In this document: one piece after another, positions 1-8,978 of the stretch
How positions within the stretch are numbered: position 1 is the first letter of the stretch
Layout: the number at the start of each line of letters is the position of its first letter
Source: Alteribacter lacisalsi
Lineage (GTDB): Bacteria; Bacillota; Bacilli; Bacillales; Salisediminibacteriaceae
Direction of reading: 5' to 3'
DNA length: 64,000 bases
Assembly (NCBI RefSeq): GCF_003226345.1
Contig: NZ_PDOF01000002.1
Coordinates: forward strand, 558,001 to 622,000
Position numbers and translations under genes: made by a program
The notes under the pieces: generated by a model
Told to the model about the DNA's origin: nothing
The model's database searches: none
What the model saw: only the letters and a program-made list of their open reading frames with translations

Positions 1-753
1 TTTGGCGCACTGGATGAGGAAATAGCAGACTTTCTCTACCATCTCGTTCAGGCAAAATACAATGTCGTAATATCGGGAGGAACGGGATCGGGTAAGACAA
101 CTTTTCTGAATGCTCTCAGCATGTACATTCCGGGAAGTGAGCGGATTATCACAGTTGAGGATTCAGCTGAACTGAAGCTTACCCAGATCGCCAACCTCGT
201 CAGACTGGAGACGAGACCGGCAAACATTGAGGGTAAAGGCGAAATTCCGATGCGTGAACTCGTCCGTACGGCACTCCGGATGCGTCCTGATCGAATTGTT
301 GTCGGGGAGGTTCGCGGGGGAGAAGCGCTGGACATGCTTCAGGCAATGAATACCGGTCACGACGGCTCTCTGACAACCGGTCATGCGAACTCCGCGGCTG
401 ATATGCTTTCCCGACTTGAAACGATGGTCCTCATGTCCGGACTGGAGCTTCCGATTCCGGCGATCAGAAGACAGATCGCTTCCGCGGTGGAAATTATTGT
501 GCACCTTGGAAGAATGAGAGACGGATCCAGGAAAGTGCTTCAGATCACGGAAGTACGTGAACTGAACAACGGGGAAATCGAAACTGTAGATTTGTTTACT
601 TGGAAAATGGATCCTGATAAGAGCACCAGTGAAAAGCTTACAGGAAAGCTGGAGGCAGCCGGCCAGACTATGAGCCAGCAGGGCAAATGGGAAGCGGCGG
701 GCTTTAAGCCGCCTGTGATCCGGGGGATCTCCCTGTTGGAGGAGTCTATATGA
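1..753 (+). CDS. Tad/Flp pilus assembly ATPase (CpaF/TadA family), 5' end outside window
   Basis: This is the cytoplasmic secretion ATPase that powers assembly of Flp-type pili. The frame is open from base 1, so the N-terminal part is missing. The visible part begins just before the Walker A loop GGTGSGKTT (about nt 76-102). It continues through an acidic Walker B-like region ([14 protein letters not shown]) and the TTGHANS segment typical of type II/IV secretion ATPases. It overlaps tadB by four bases (ATGA at 750), so the two are probably translationally coupled. Assignment to the CpaF/TadA branch rests on the following tadB, tadC, flp and prepilin peptidase genes. Confidence 0.93.
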   Translation, partial: FGALDEEIADFLYHLVQAKYNVVISGGTGSGKTTFLNALSMYIPGSERIITVEDSAELKLTQIANLVRLETRPANIEGKGEIPMRELVRTALRMRPDRIVVGEVRGGEALDMLQAMNTGHDGSLTTGHANSAADMLSRLETMVLMSGLELPIPAIRRQIASAVEIIVHLGRMRDGSRKVLQITEVRELNNGEIETVDLFTWKMDPDKSTSEKLTGKLEAAGQTMSQQGKWEAAGFKPPVIRGISLLEESI

Positions 754-1670
754 CGGGGACATGGACGCTGATTGGACTTGCAGCCTCCTTTTTCATCCTG
801 ATCGCAGCATTTGTGGATCTCCTTTCTCTCAGTATTAAACGCCGGCTGCCGGTCAGAAGGGGGATCACGGATCGCTGGCGGAAACGGGGAATTGGCAGTG
901 CAGAAACAAGTGCGGGAACAGCTTCTGACAGGGAATTAAAGCAGCCGAAGTGGAGCGTTGCGGAAATCGCAGGTACGGTGGTGCTTGCGCTGGCTCTGTT
1001 CCTGGCAGGTCTTCTGTTCTTCCGTAGTATCCTGTTTGCGTTCCTGTTCAGCCTTCTGGCAGTGTTTTATCCACGGTTCAGGAGAAAGAATGTAAGCGAT
1101 AAAAGAAAAAAGCTGTTCATTACACAGTTCCGTTCGGCAATGAATTCCATCTCCAATTCCCTTCGGGCAGGTGCTTCCCTGCAGACAGCCCTCAAACGGT
1201 GCGAAGGAGACCTGGAAAAAGAACTTATGACACAGAAGGACAAGCCGGTCCTAGAGGAAATCGTAGTTATCAATCACGATATCGAATTCGGAATGTCCAT
1301 CGATCAGGCTCTTCGTCAGTTCAAAGGAAAGATGAACCTGGAAGACGTGGACCAGTTTGTAGACGCGATTCTGGTTACCAGGGCAAAAGGCGGTAACCTG
1401 ACACAGGTAACACGTAATACGGCAGAAAGAATATCGGATAAAATTGCGATTCAGCAGGAAATCCAGCTCGGTACCTCCCAGAAAAGAGCAGAGGCAAAAG
1501 TACTCACGATTTTTCCTGTAGTTATGGCTCTTCTTCTCATGTTCACAAACCCGGGATACATGGAACCGATGTACGAATCATTTGCCGGCAGTTTCTTTTT
1601 GTTTCTTGCCGGGGTAATGCTGGTCGCGAACTATGTCATCGGCAAACGGGTTACAAATATAGATTTGTAG
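750..1670 (+). CDS. tadB: TadB-like inner membrane platform protein (type II secretion F domain)
   Basis: This 306-residue protein is a predicted membrane platform component of the Tad pilus machine and pairs with TadC. It has an N-terminal membrane helix (about residues 5-25), a hydrophobic pair around 75-115, a cytoplasmic T2SSF-like helical domain (about 125-245) and two C-terminal helices ending near the terminus. The start overlaps the ATPase stop, and tadC begins immediately after its own stop. The order ATPase-TadB-TadC is the standard Tad arrangement. Confidence 0.9.
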   Translation: MTGTWTLIGLAASFFILIAAFVDLLSLSIKRRLPVRRGITDRWRKRGIGSAETSAGTASDRELKQPKWSVAEIAGTVVLALALFLAGLLFFRSILFAFLFSLLAVFYPRFRRKNVSDKRKKLFITQFRSAMNSISNSLRAGASLQTALKRCEGDLEKELMTQKDKPVLEEIVVINHDIEFGMSIDQALRQFKGKMNLEDVDQFVDAILVTRAKGGNLTQVTRNTAERISDKIAIQQEIQLGTSQKRAEAKVLTIFPVVMALLLMFTNPGYMEPMYESFAGSFFLFLAGVMLVANYVIGKRVTNIDL

Positions 1671-2564
1671 GTGAAATTTATGTCAGCGATTATCGCATTT
1701 TTCATATTTATCTTCATACTGGCTCTTCTTTATCCTTCCAAAGCTGTAAGGGCTATGATTATGCGGAAACGCCTGCTTGCTCCTGCAGAAGGGGAGCGCG
1801 TGAAAAGAAAGGGCATTCTGGAGTCAGCAGCCCCTGCGGTAACCGCAGGGATGACCCTGCTGAATTTCAGGATCAGCCATGAGAGAAGAGAAGAGATGGC
1901 CGGCCGTCTTCAGCGCGCCGGTTACGAAGAAAAAATGAGTGTGGATCATTTTTACACCTTTAAGGTTCTCTGCTCCCTTGGGGCGGCTGCCTATTTTGTC
2001 CTCCTTGGTGTGGCCAGTGAACCCTTAATGTATTTACTTGCACTGATTGCGCCTCTTCTGGCTTTTGGACTTCCCGATTTCTGGCTCAAACAGCGAATCA
2101 GAGTCCGGCAGGAAAAAATCCGAAGAGAGCTTCCTTATATACTCAATTCGATCTCAATTTTGTGCGATGCAGGCATGAACTTATTTGCCTCAATCCGGGA
2201 GGTAGCCGATACGAAAGATGGCGAACTCCCGAAGGAACTTGAAAGAGTGATTAAACAGGCAGGTATGGGAGTATCCCAGGTAAAGGCTCTGGAAAACATG
2301 TCCATGCGCTGTCAGGTCGATGAAGTCAGCCGATTTGTTTCCGCTGTAACCCAGACCATCGAGCGTGGGAGCGGTGGGGTAACCGCTGTACTGAGACAGC
2401 AGGCCGCCGAAGTATGGGAGGCGAGAAAGAAAAAAGCACAGCAGCTGGGCGAACAGGCCTCTATTAAACTGTTCTTCCCTCTCGTGCTTCTCGCATTTCC
2501 GGCCCTTGCAATTTTCATCCTCGGCCCAGTAGCTATTAATCTGCTGGAATTCCTTAGAGGATAG
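1671..2564 (+). CDS. tadC: TadC-like inner membrane platform protein (type II secretion F domain)
   Basis: This 297-residue partner of TadB starts with GTG directly after the tadB stop. It has an N-terminal membrane helix, a hydrophobic pair at about residues 98-135, a T2SSF domain in the middle (segment LPYILNSISILCDAGMN and following) and a C-terminal membrane helix (LFFPLVLLAFPALAIFILG). With TadB it is expected to form the membrane base against which the ATPase works. It is followed by a strong GGAGGG site serving the next gene. Confidence 0.9.
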   Translation: MKFMSAIIAFFIFIFILALLYPSKAVRAMIMRKRLLAPAEGERVKRKGILESAAPAVTAGMTLLNFRISHERREEMAGRLQRAGYEEKMSVDHFYTFKVLCSLGAAAYFVLLGVASEPLMYLLALIAPLLAFGLPDFWLKQRIRVRQEKIRRELPYILNSISILCDAGMNLFASIREVADTKDGELPKELERVIKQAGMGVSQVKALENMSMRCQVDEVSRFVSAVTQTIERGSGGVTAVLRQQAAEVWEARKKKAQQLGEQASIKLFFPLVLLAFPALAIFILGPVAINLLEFLRG

Positions 2565-2597
2565 ATAACGCTACAGAGAAAGGAGGGAAAAAATGCA

Positions 2598-4556
2598 GTG
2601 AAAAGTAAACAGCGGAAAAAGATGGCTTGGATGCTGGCGTTTCTGATTTTGTTTCAGCCGATCGGAATGGCTTTCATGGGAATGGCAGCTCCGGGAGTTC
2701 ATGTATTCGCCGAAGAAGCGGACGATGAAGATGAAGAACGTAAAAGTCCTCGTCCCGGTGTCTCCAACGCTGATGACCGCAGCGGAGGCTCACCTGGAAA
2801 CCCCGGTTCTCCCGGTAACGGCGGTGGAGGTTCTGCACCGGCACCCGGCAATGGCGGCTCTAATCCTGGTGGTGGTGACACCAATCCTGGAGATGGAGGA
2901 AGCAATCCGGGAGGCGGAGAAACGAACCCTGGAGATGACGGCAGTAATCCCGGTGGAGACGGCACAAACCCTGGAGATGGCACCAGCCCCGGAGATGACG
3001 GAAGCAACCCTGGAGGAGACGGCACCAGTCCCGGAGATGACGACAGCAGCCCGGGAGGGGACGGCACAAACCCTGGAAATGACGGCAGCAATCCGGGTGA
3101 AGGCGGATCTGGTTCTGAGGGGACAGGCACAAGCCCCCGCGAAGGTGGATCCGGATCTGACGGGAGCAATTCCGGCGGAGAAGGCAGAAACGGAGAAGAC
3201 AGCAGCCGGAGTTCAGGCGATGGTAATGGAGAACCGGGAAGTCAGACTGGCTCGAGCCCTGGTTCAGATGGTGATGGCAGCAGGGAATCCAGTGAAACTG
3301 GAGGCAATGGCCTTGTAAATGGTGATGTAGTGGAGACATTATTCAGCACTACTGATGATGCACTTAAGCTCGATCAGAGCCGGAGAGAGCATGGGAATTT
3401 CACCAGATCAGCAGATGCCAGACTGGCTCTGCTAGGCTACCTTAACCTGTTTGACGACCCTGTTCTTCAGGATATGTATGGTCAGATGCTTACAGAAACC
3501 GGAAATGTGATTGACAGCTTTAACCACATGGCTATTCTGGCTGCACGGACGCAAGGTGAAACAGAATTTGTGCGAGCTTATAATGAATACCTGCTGAAGG
3601 AAAGTCAATATTCTCTGACTGCGGCCAAGGTGGCAGATTCAACCAGATCAACAGGAAGTCGAATCACGCAGTTTACCAGAGGTCTGGCTGATCAAATCTC
3701 CAACACTGTCACAGGGATGGCTGCAAAAGTGGATCATTCTGTTCAACAAGCTGCCAGGTTCGTGGAAGGTGTGCAGGGAAGAATTCTCCACCATACTCAA
3801 AATATGTATGAAGCTGGAAAAGGGTCATTGAACGCCTTGCGTACGGCGATGAGTATGGAAACAGTGCAGAATTCGGCTGCATGGAGCTTTGTAACGAAGG
3901 CTGCTGAAAAAGGCGCATCCTCGTTTCATGCGACCAGGACTGCTGTGACAAATATTATTGACGGAGCAACGGCATATACAGCTAACTCCCTTAATAACTT
4001 CAATCTTACTGCGATGGTGGGTAGTGCCGGTCAGACAATCAGCAATGCAGCAGGGTCGGTTGCTGATGCTGGTAAAAACCTGTTCCAGACCATTAACAAC
4101 AGTAAGCCTGTCAGCTGGATGAAGACTTTTGCCAATACACCGATTGGAAAAGCAACCGGAGGAGCGCTTAATGCCTTTGCCATTTTTGACGGAGCGGCAA
4201 ATGCCATGGACAGCAGCAACTCAGGATGGGAAAGAACCGGCCATGGTCTTAACGCCGTTAGTGGTGCACTTGGTCTTGCGGCTACTGGTGTATTTATCTT
4301 TGCCGGGGCCACAGTCGCGGCACCGATCCTTGCTATTGGTGCAACAGTAGTTGGACTTGCTGCATTCGGTATTCTGTATGGACCAAAGATTGCCGAAGGA
4401 GCAAAAAAGGCATGGAACTGGACGACGGATCAGTTCAGCAGCTTTACTTCTGATCCGGCAGGGTATGCGAGCGATGTCGGCAATAAGGTCAAAGATGGGA
4501 TATCCAATGCGTTTGACAGTGGTAAAAACTTTGTAAGCGGGCTTTTCGGTAGTTAG
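2598..4556 (+). CDS. Large secreted protein with NPG-heptad repeats and hydrophobic C-terminal region, in the tad locus
   Basis: I do not recognise a named family for this 652-residue protein. A signal peptide is visible, with basic residues 2-8, a hydrophobic core at 10-36 and likely cleavage after A38 (V-F-A). An acidic stretch is followed by about 90 residues of Gly/Pro/Asp/Ser repeats, then a Ser/Gly-rich linker to about residue 230. A helical region rich in Ala, Thr and Asn follows. Near the end there is a Gly/Ala-rich hydrophobic hairpin (about 559-596) and a tail with evenly spaced Phe and Gly. No LPxTG sorting signal is present. The GTG start lies 10 nt after GGAGGG. An ATG at 2593 in another frame stops after two codons. 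It is co-transcribed with the Tad genes, so a surface, pilus-associated or exported effector role is inferred only. Confidence 0.8.
   Translation: MKSKQRKKMAWMLAFLILFQPIGMAFMGMAAPGVHVFAEEADDEDEERKSPRPGVSNADDRSGGSPGNPGSPGNGGGGSAPAPGNGGSNPGGGDTNPGDGGSNPGGGETNPGDDGSNPGGDGTNPGDGTSPGDDGSNPGGDGTSPGDDDSSPGGDGTNPGNDGSNPGEGGSGSEGTGTSPREGGSGSDGSNSGGEGRNGEDSSRSSGDGNGEPGSQTGSSPGSDGDGSRESSETGGNGLVNGDVVETLFSTTDDALKLDQSRREHGNFTRSADARLALLGYLNLFDDPVLQDMYGQMLTETGNVIDSFNHMAILAARTQGETEFVRAYNEYLLKESQYSLTAAKVADSTRSTGSRITQFTRGLADQISNTVTGMAAKVDHSVQQAARFVEGVQGRILHHTQNMYEAGKGSLNALRTAMSMETVQNSAAWSFVTKAAEKGASSFHATRTAVTNIIDGATAYTANSLNNFNLTAMVGSAGQTISNAAGSVADAGKNLFQTINNSKPVSWMKTFANTPIGKATGGALNAFAIFDGAANAMDSSNSGWERTGHGLNAVSGALGLAATGVFIFAGATVAAPILAIGATVVGLAAFGILYGPKIAEGAKKAWNWTTDQFSSFTSDPAGYASDVGNKVKDGISNAFDSGKNFVSGLFGS
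2862..3110 (+). repeat. In-frame 21-bp tandem repeat encoding NPGxxGS/T heptads
   Basis: Twelve consecutive units of the form (N/S)PGxxx(S/T) run from residue 89 to 171 of the secreted protein. Eleven are seven residues long and one is six (NPGDGT). Positions 4-6 are filled by Gly, Asp, Glu or Asn, so the stalk is flexible and very acidic. The repeats are imperfect at DNA level, but the 21-bp period is clear. Such an array can change length by slippage. It also produces long spurious open frames on the other strand. Confidence 0.85.
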
Positions 4557-4568
4557 GAGAGGGCTGTA

Positions 4569-5366
4569 ATGTTCAATAAGAAATTACTAATTGGAACTAC
4601 ACTGGTAATGGTGCTGGCCGCCGGATGCGGCGCCGGCACCACTCCCTCTTCACAGAACATGGAAGCGGAAGAGGAACCAGGAGTAAACCATGTTTATATG
4701 GACGAAAAATTACTTCACCGTATGGCGCAGAGAGGATATGAGCCGGATGCTGAGGCTGCTGCCATTGAAGAGCAGGCGGAAACGGATGAGGACGAATCCG
4801 GCGATCGTAACCAGGAGGAAGAGGGAGATTCAGCTTACTCTCATGTTACGGGACTTGCTGCAGAAGATGACTGGGCATTAACAGAACTTATCATTAACGA
4901 GGCTGACAAAGAACGTTTCACGGACGAACAGCTGGCGTATTTTGCTGAAGACCAGGAGGAGCGTTTTCCCCCGGTAAAAGAAGGCCGTGTCCAGGCCGTG
5001 GCCTCGGTCATATATCAGCAGGATGACTCTCTTCTGCTGATGGGTGTTCTGCGGAATGGCACAGAGAATGAGAGTTTTTCGCTGGAGCGGCTTGAAGGAT
5101 CCGTACTAACCCTGATGGACAGCAATCTGTCGTCCTGGGCCAGAACGTCGTTTAGTGCAGACATTTCCCATGTAGAACTTGAAGCCGGTCAGGCAGTTCC
5201 ATTTAAACAGGCCATTCCAATGGAAGATGTACATCATCCGGAATTTGATTTTGAGTATTTTCAGTACTTCCTTACATTCCAGCTTAGTTCAGAAGAAGAG
5301 CCGGCTGATGCAGAGGAAGAAGAATCTGAAACAGAAGAGGAAAACGAAGACCAGGAAGATGAGTGA
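4569..5366 (+). CDS. Acidic lipoprotein with SLAP-like C-terminal domain, tad locus
   Basis: This 265-residue predicted lipoprotein has a basic N-terminus, a hydrophobic core and the lipobox LAAGC (Cys20). Residues 35-95 are Asp/Glu-rich and probably disordered. The part around residues 145-235 (pattern VLRNGTEN...LERLEGSVLTLMDSNLS...LEAGQAVPF) resembles the SLAP-type extracellular beta domain of Firmicutes lipoproteins. That similarity is from memory and not certain. The tail is again Glu-rich. It sits between the large secreted protein and the pilin, so it could anchor or guide the pilus at the outer membrane face. Confidence 0.8.
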   Translation: MFNKKLLIGTTLVMVLAAGCGAGTTPSSQNMEAEEEPGVNHVYMDEKLLHRMAQRGYEPDAEAAAIEEQAETDEDESGDRNQEEEGDSAYSHVTGLAAEDDWALTELIINEADKERFTDEQLAYFAEDQEERFPPVKEGRVQAVASVIYQQDDSLLLMGVLRNGTENESFSLERLEGSVLTLMDSNLSSWARTSFSADISHVELEAGQAVPFKQAIPMEDVHHPEFDFEYFQYFLTFQLSSEEEPADAEEEESETEEENEDQEDE

Positions 5367-5394
5367 CAAATATATTAAAACGGAGGAATATAAA

Positions 5395-5559
5395 ATGAAC
5401 TTTTTGAAAAATTTCTGGAAAGATGAAAGCGGACAGGCTTTGAGTGAGTACGGTGTAATTCTTGGAATCGTTCTTGTAGGAGTGATCACGGTCATTATCG
5501 CATTCAGAGACCAGATCCAAAATGTATTTGAAACCATTATCAACTCACTTAATATGTAA
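5395..5559 (+). CDS. flp: Flp-type major pilin
   Basis: This 54-residue prepilin has a short basic leader followed by ESG|QALSEYG. The Gly at the cleavage site and the Glu at +5 and Tyr at +6 are the signature of Flp pilins cut by TadV/CpaA. A hydrophobic helix (about 20-36) and a short amphipathic tail follow. The ATG at 5395 has a GGAGG site (5382-5386). A longer frame upstream overlaps the lipoprotein gene and is not needed. The gene lies directly before the matching prepilin peptidase. Confidence 0.95.
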   Translation: MNFLKNFWKDESGQALSEYGVILGIVLVGVITVIIAFRDQIQNVFETIINSLNM

Positions 5560-5582
5560 ACGGCAGATGGGAGGGTTTTAGG

Positions 5583-6065
5583 ATGATCTGGTATGTAACG
5601 GGGCTTGTTATGGTCATTACAGCAGTCGATATTAAAACAAGAAAAATCCCAAACCCTCTCATCCTCCTTGTTTTTTTCAGTATTCTGGTGTTTCAGTTAT
5701 TTGAAGGAGCACTTTTACCGGGCCTTGCCAGTTTCGCTGCAACCTTTGCTTTGTTTCTGGTCCTGTATATTGTTCGTTTTCTCGGTGCAGGAGATGTAAA
5801 GCTCATTTCAGCCATTTCGCCTCTGTTTTTAATGCCAGAACTCTTTTATTACTGGTTTCTTACAGCAGCAGCCGGAATTCTGATTTCCGTTATTCATGTG
5901 ATTGTGGCGAACAGGTGGAATCAGATGATGAAACAGGTTTACCGGATGGTTGTTTTCAGACAGGCTCGTTCCGGCACGGAGAAAATAGAACAAGCGTTAT
6001 CGTTTCCGTTCTCAATTGCGGTTTTACTTGTATGGGGAGTGATGAATGTATGGGTCGGTTATTAA
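5583..6065 (+). CDS. Prepilin peptidase, TadV/CpaA type (A24 family)
   Basis: This 160-residue membrane aspartyl protease is expected to cleave the Flp pilin and the TadE-like pseudopilin. The two catalytic aspartates are visible: Asp16 in VDIKTRKIPN and Asp71 in the FLGAGDVK motif. It lacks the N-terminal methyltransferase domain of PilD enzymes, as usual for TadV/CpaA. Several hydrophobic helices span the whole protein. The start has a GGGAGG site, and the gene overlaps the start of the next one by 16 bases. Confidence 0.93.
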   Translation: MIWYVTGLVMVITAVDIKTRKIPNPLILLVFFSILVFQLFEGALLPGLASFAATFALFLVLYIVRFLGAGDVKLISAISPLFLMPELFYYWFLTAAAGILISVIHVIVANRWNQMMKQVYRMVVFRQARSGTEKIEQALSFPFSIAVLLVWGVMNVWVGY

Positions 6066-6463
6066 AAAGAACCCGTAAAAATGAAGAAGGTCAGGCGGTT
6101 ACGGAATTTGCCCTCGTTCTTCCAGCACTTGTACTCCTGATTGTTGGAGGCCTGATCCTTGGAATTGCCGCATACAATCAGGTGGTTGTGGTGACAGCTG
6201 CCAACCAGGGGGCCAGACTGGGAGCGGCTCTGGCGGCAGATGAGGATATACCTATGCACGTGGCAGCAAGCAGGGCGAGAAGCTCAACTGAAAGTGCGCT
6301 GTCAAGCACAACAGGGCACTGCAGCCCGGCAAATGCCCATCCGAATGGGGATGGCAGCAGCTTCATTGTGGATGTATCCTGTGAATATGCGCTTCCCATC
6401 CCTTTTATGAATACAAGTCCTTTGACGCTCAGTCACAGGGCAACCTATCATATATTTGAGTGA
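6050..6463 (+). CDS. TadE-like pseudopilin
   Basis: This 137-residue protein has a pilin-like N-terminus (NEEG|QAVTEFALVLP), with Glu at +5 and Phe at +6 after the cleavage Gly, followed by a single hydrophobic helix. The rest is a small extracytoplasmic domain with two cysteines (near residues 90 and 109) that could form a disulfide. The ATG at 6050 is chosen because GGGGAG (6034-6039) precedes it and the prepilin signature then sits at the correct distance. A longer upstream frame only overlaps the peptidase gene. Confidence 0.88.
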   Translation: MGRLLKRTRKNEEGQAVTEFALVLPALVLLIVGGLILGIAAYNQVVVVTAANQGARLGAALAADEDIPMHVAASRARSSTESALSSTTGHCSPANAHPNGDGSSFIVDVSCEYALPIPFMNTSPLTLSHRATYHIFE

Positions 6464-6882
6464 GTGTGATGAATGTGTCAAATGAAAAAGGTGTCGTTGT
6501 CCCTCTGATAGCAGTACTGATTCCTGTTTTTCTCGGGATCATCGGTCTGGCGGTGGATACGGGGTTTATGGCTGCCAATTATTTCAGACTGGCAAACGCT
6601 GCCGATGCAGCCGCGTATGCTTCTCTGGACGGATATGACAGGGAAGTCTGGGAGAGCGAAGGGAGAATCGTCATTGACCCACAAGAGGCGAGACAGCTTG
6701 CCGAACATTATCTGAGGGAAAATATGGGTGGGGCCTCAATCACCAGTTTTCAGGTGGAGGAGACCTCCGTAACAATTGAAGCAGAAACCAATTCACCTGT
6801 TTTCTTTATGCAGCTGTTCGGGTTTTCTGATCAGCAGCTTTCCGCAATGGCGGGGGCTGATCTGTCTGATCCGAACGACTAA
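6460..6882 (+). CDS. TadG/TadE-like pilus assembly protein, short form
   Basis: This 140-residue protein begins with NEKGVVVPLIAVLIPVFLGIIGLAVDTG and continues with N-A-A-D-A-A-A-Y-A. That is the signature of the TadE/G N-terminal family found in TadG proteins. It is much shorter than typical TadG, which carries a von Willebrand A domain, so only the membrane anchor and a small external domain are present. The GTG start overlaps the tadE stop (GTGA); an ATG at 6469 is the alternative. Unlike TadE it lacks the Glu at +5, so processing by the peptidase is doubtful. Confidence 0.82.
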   Translation: MSVMNVSNEKGVVVPLIAVLIPVFLGIIGLAVDTGFMAANYFRLANAADAAAYASLDGYDREVWESEGRIVIDPQEARQLAEHYLRENMGGASITSFQVEETSVTIEAETNSPVFFMQLFGFSDQQLSAMAGADLSDPND

Positions 6883-6907
6883 TTGAAATGCAAGGAGAGA
6901 GACTGAT

Positions 6908-8401
6908 ATGAAAAAAACGGAGTATGCCTGGCTGCACAGACAAAAGCCAAAGCATCTGCTGAAAAAAGCCGATGTATCCGAAATCCCCTTTCAGAAAAAA
7001 GAGATTTCCAGATTTATAACACTGGATGGTCAAAGAATGGCGCTGGCTGGAAGCATAGTAGCCGACCACAAAGGCGAACAGTTTTTTTCGGTTTTTTCAG
7101 TCATTGACGAAAATGGTGACACGATAACAGATGAAAGAAAACAGCGTTTGATCCATCGCTATACAGCCTACCTGAGTCTGGGCAGTTATTTACACAACCT
7201 CCTTCAGGTTCTGGCAGATCAGGAGCAGAATAAGGCTGCTGATCCGGAAACACTTAAAATTTTTTTAACTGAGAGTGGCCTGCCTATACGCACAGCAGAG
7301 TTTTTATCAGAAGGGATTAACCCATGGCTGATCCGGAAACTGGAGTATTTAACGGGCCGGTATGATCGGTTGGCTGATGAGACCGACCTTTCTGCAAATG
7401 ACTTTAAGGATTTGATGGAGGAAGTAGACCAATTCTGGCACAATTACAAGGAGCGCTTTTCTTATTTGAATCAGTTGGCTGCTGCCGGATTAAAGCCTGA
7501 AAAGATTCGGAATCCTGAAAGTAAAGAACAGATTCTCCGACTGCTTGATGAAAACCGGACGAAAAATAGAGCACTCTCATCCTTTACGATGTGGTTCCAG
7601 GAAAATTCAACGGTTGACGGCAGCCTGGAGTCAGTTATTAACCGCCATTTCAAAGCAGCTCACAACAGCATGGTGGATCCATCAGCAGCCCGTCTGACCG
7701 GACTCGAAAAAACGCTTCTCCTGATGATTAAGATCTTAAAACCGATCATTTATGTGATTGTAATCCCTATCAGTGTTCTTATTTTTATTGGAACAGGGTT
7801 TAATTTTACCGTACTTATTTTTCCTCTTGCATTTCTCCTTGTATATAAGCCGATCTTTGATCAGCTTAATAAGCACCTGAAACTTAAAATCTATTATCGG
7901 TGGCTGGAGAGTAACCGGAATTTGGACCAGGTAGAATCAGCTCAAATTCAGACTGATGAAGAAGTGAATCAAGTAAAAGAGATGACTTCAGTGACTTTTA
8001 GGGTAACGGCCTTGAATCGGTCCCATCTCTGCTATTATTTTTCTGCTGTTATTTTTATCGTAGGTGTTTTCGGACTTTTTCGTGACGGCACAACGGGACT
8101 CGCGTTGATCTTTATTGGTGTTGGTCTGTTTTTCGGTTTAATCGGTATGATTGTCCCGAAAACATCGCTGGCAAAAACAGAAATAACTTTTCAGGATCAT
8201 TTCTTCATGGAAGGAAAAAATGAAATGTTTCCTGCTGAGTTTACGGCTGTGAACTGGATCGAAGATAAAAATGTTTTAAGACTGGATCGCCATAATAAGA
8301 CTAAATTCCGATATGTAATTGATGAGAATGATAAAGACAAACTTCCGTACGTAGCAAAGTGGGCGGAAGCGAAAAAAATTGATTATAAAATAGTGAACTA
8401 G
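6908..8401 (+). CDS. Unknown membrane protein (four predicted helices), tad locus
   Basis: I do not recognise this 497-residue protein. The first 270 residues look cytoplasmic, helical and charged. A pair of membrane helices follows at about 274-313, a charged linker, a second pair at about 372-417, and an 80-residue soluble C-terminal domain. The start has a GGAGAG site 8-9 bases upstream, and the stop is immediately followed by a lipoprotein gene. No signal peptide or catalytic motif was seen. Its place between TadG-like and lipoprotein genes suggests it belongs to the pilus or envelope unit. Confidence 0.75.
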   Translation: MKKTEYAWLHRQKPKHLLKKADVSEIPFQKKEISRFITLDGQRMALAGSIVADHKGEQFFSVFSVIDENGDTITDERKQRLIHRYTAYLSLGSYLHNLLQVLADQEQNKAADPETLKIFLTESGLPIRTAEFLSEGINPWLIRKLEYLTGRYDRLADETDLSANDFKDLMEEVDQFWHNYKERFSYLNQLAAAGLKPEKIRNPESKEQILRLLDENRTKNRALSSFTMWFQENSTVDGSLESVINRHFKAAHNSMVDPSAARLTGLEKTLLLMIKILKPIIYVIVIPISVLIFIGTGFNFTVLIFPLAFLLVYKPIFDQLNKHLKLKIYYRWLESNRNLDQVESAQIQTDEEVNQVKEMTSVTFRVTALNRSHLCYYFSAVIFIVGVFGLFRDGTTGLALIFIGVGLFFGLIGMIVPKTSLAKTEITFQDHFFMEGKNEMFPAEFTAVNWIEDKNVLRLDRHNKTKFRYVIDENDKDKLPYVAKWAEAKKIDYKIVN

Positions 8402-8410
8402 GTGATGAAT

Positions 8411-8920
8411 ATGAAATCTATGATAGGGATTCTTGCTTTCTTTTCAGTAATCGTACTGTCAGCCTGCGGAGGAGAAAACCCAGAAGCTGAAGCGGAACAT
8501 CGGTCCTTCGAGGATGTGAAACAGGAAAACTTCCCATTCGAAGAAGCAAACGAGTTTACCGGAATGATGAGCGAGGATATTGACCGGTCGGAACTTATTG
8601 CAAAGCATGGGCAAGTCATGGAACTGGCGGAACAGGCTTACCAGGATATGGAGCAGCAGCAGTATGAAACTCCGGAAATGGAAGAGGTGCATACACTCTA
8701 CCTTGAATCTCTCAGCAGTATGATAACGGCTTTTTCCGCCCTGGAAGGAGAAATGGAGGACAGCCTGTCTGATGACGTGCTGCAGACCTTTATGGAAAAT
8801 CAGGAAAATGCCATCCGCTACTGGATGGACTCCTATTTAACAGCCCAGGAGGAGATCTATGGTGATGAAGACGCGGAGGCAGAAGTCCAGGATATTCTTG
8901 ACAGATTGTCAGGCAGTTAG
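8411..8920 (+). CDS. Small acidic lipoprotein, paralogue 1 of 3
   Basis: This predicted 169-residue lipoprotein has the lipobox VLSAC (Cys19). The mature part is almost wholly helical and very acidic. It shares with the next protein the blocks HxSFExVxxExxPFExxNEF, ExMxxVHxLYLxSL, LEGExED and IYGDxxAEAE, so the two are tandem paralogues. The ATG at 8411 is chosen because AGGTGA (8400-8405) lies just upstream; the frame is open back to a GTG at 8402. No known family was recognised. Confidence 0.82.
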   Translation: MKSMIGILAFFSVIVLSACGGENPEAEAEHRSFEDVKQENFPFEEANEFTGMMSEDIDRSELIAKHGQVMELAEQAYQDMEQQQYETPEMEEVHTLYLESLSSMITAFSALEGEMEDSLSDDVLQTFMENQENAIRYWMDSYLTAQEEIYGDEDAEAEVQDILDRLSGS

Positions 8921-8978
8921 TGAAAAGTGAGGTAAAAAGAAAGACAGGAGTATGCAATAAATTGGATTAGGTGATCGT

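Noticed and set aside
2699-3339. Two long proline- and histidine-rich reading frames on the minus strand and one on the plus strand over the heptad repeats
   Set aside because: They follow automatically from the 21-bp repeat composition, have no ribosome site and overlap a gene with a good signal peptide.
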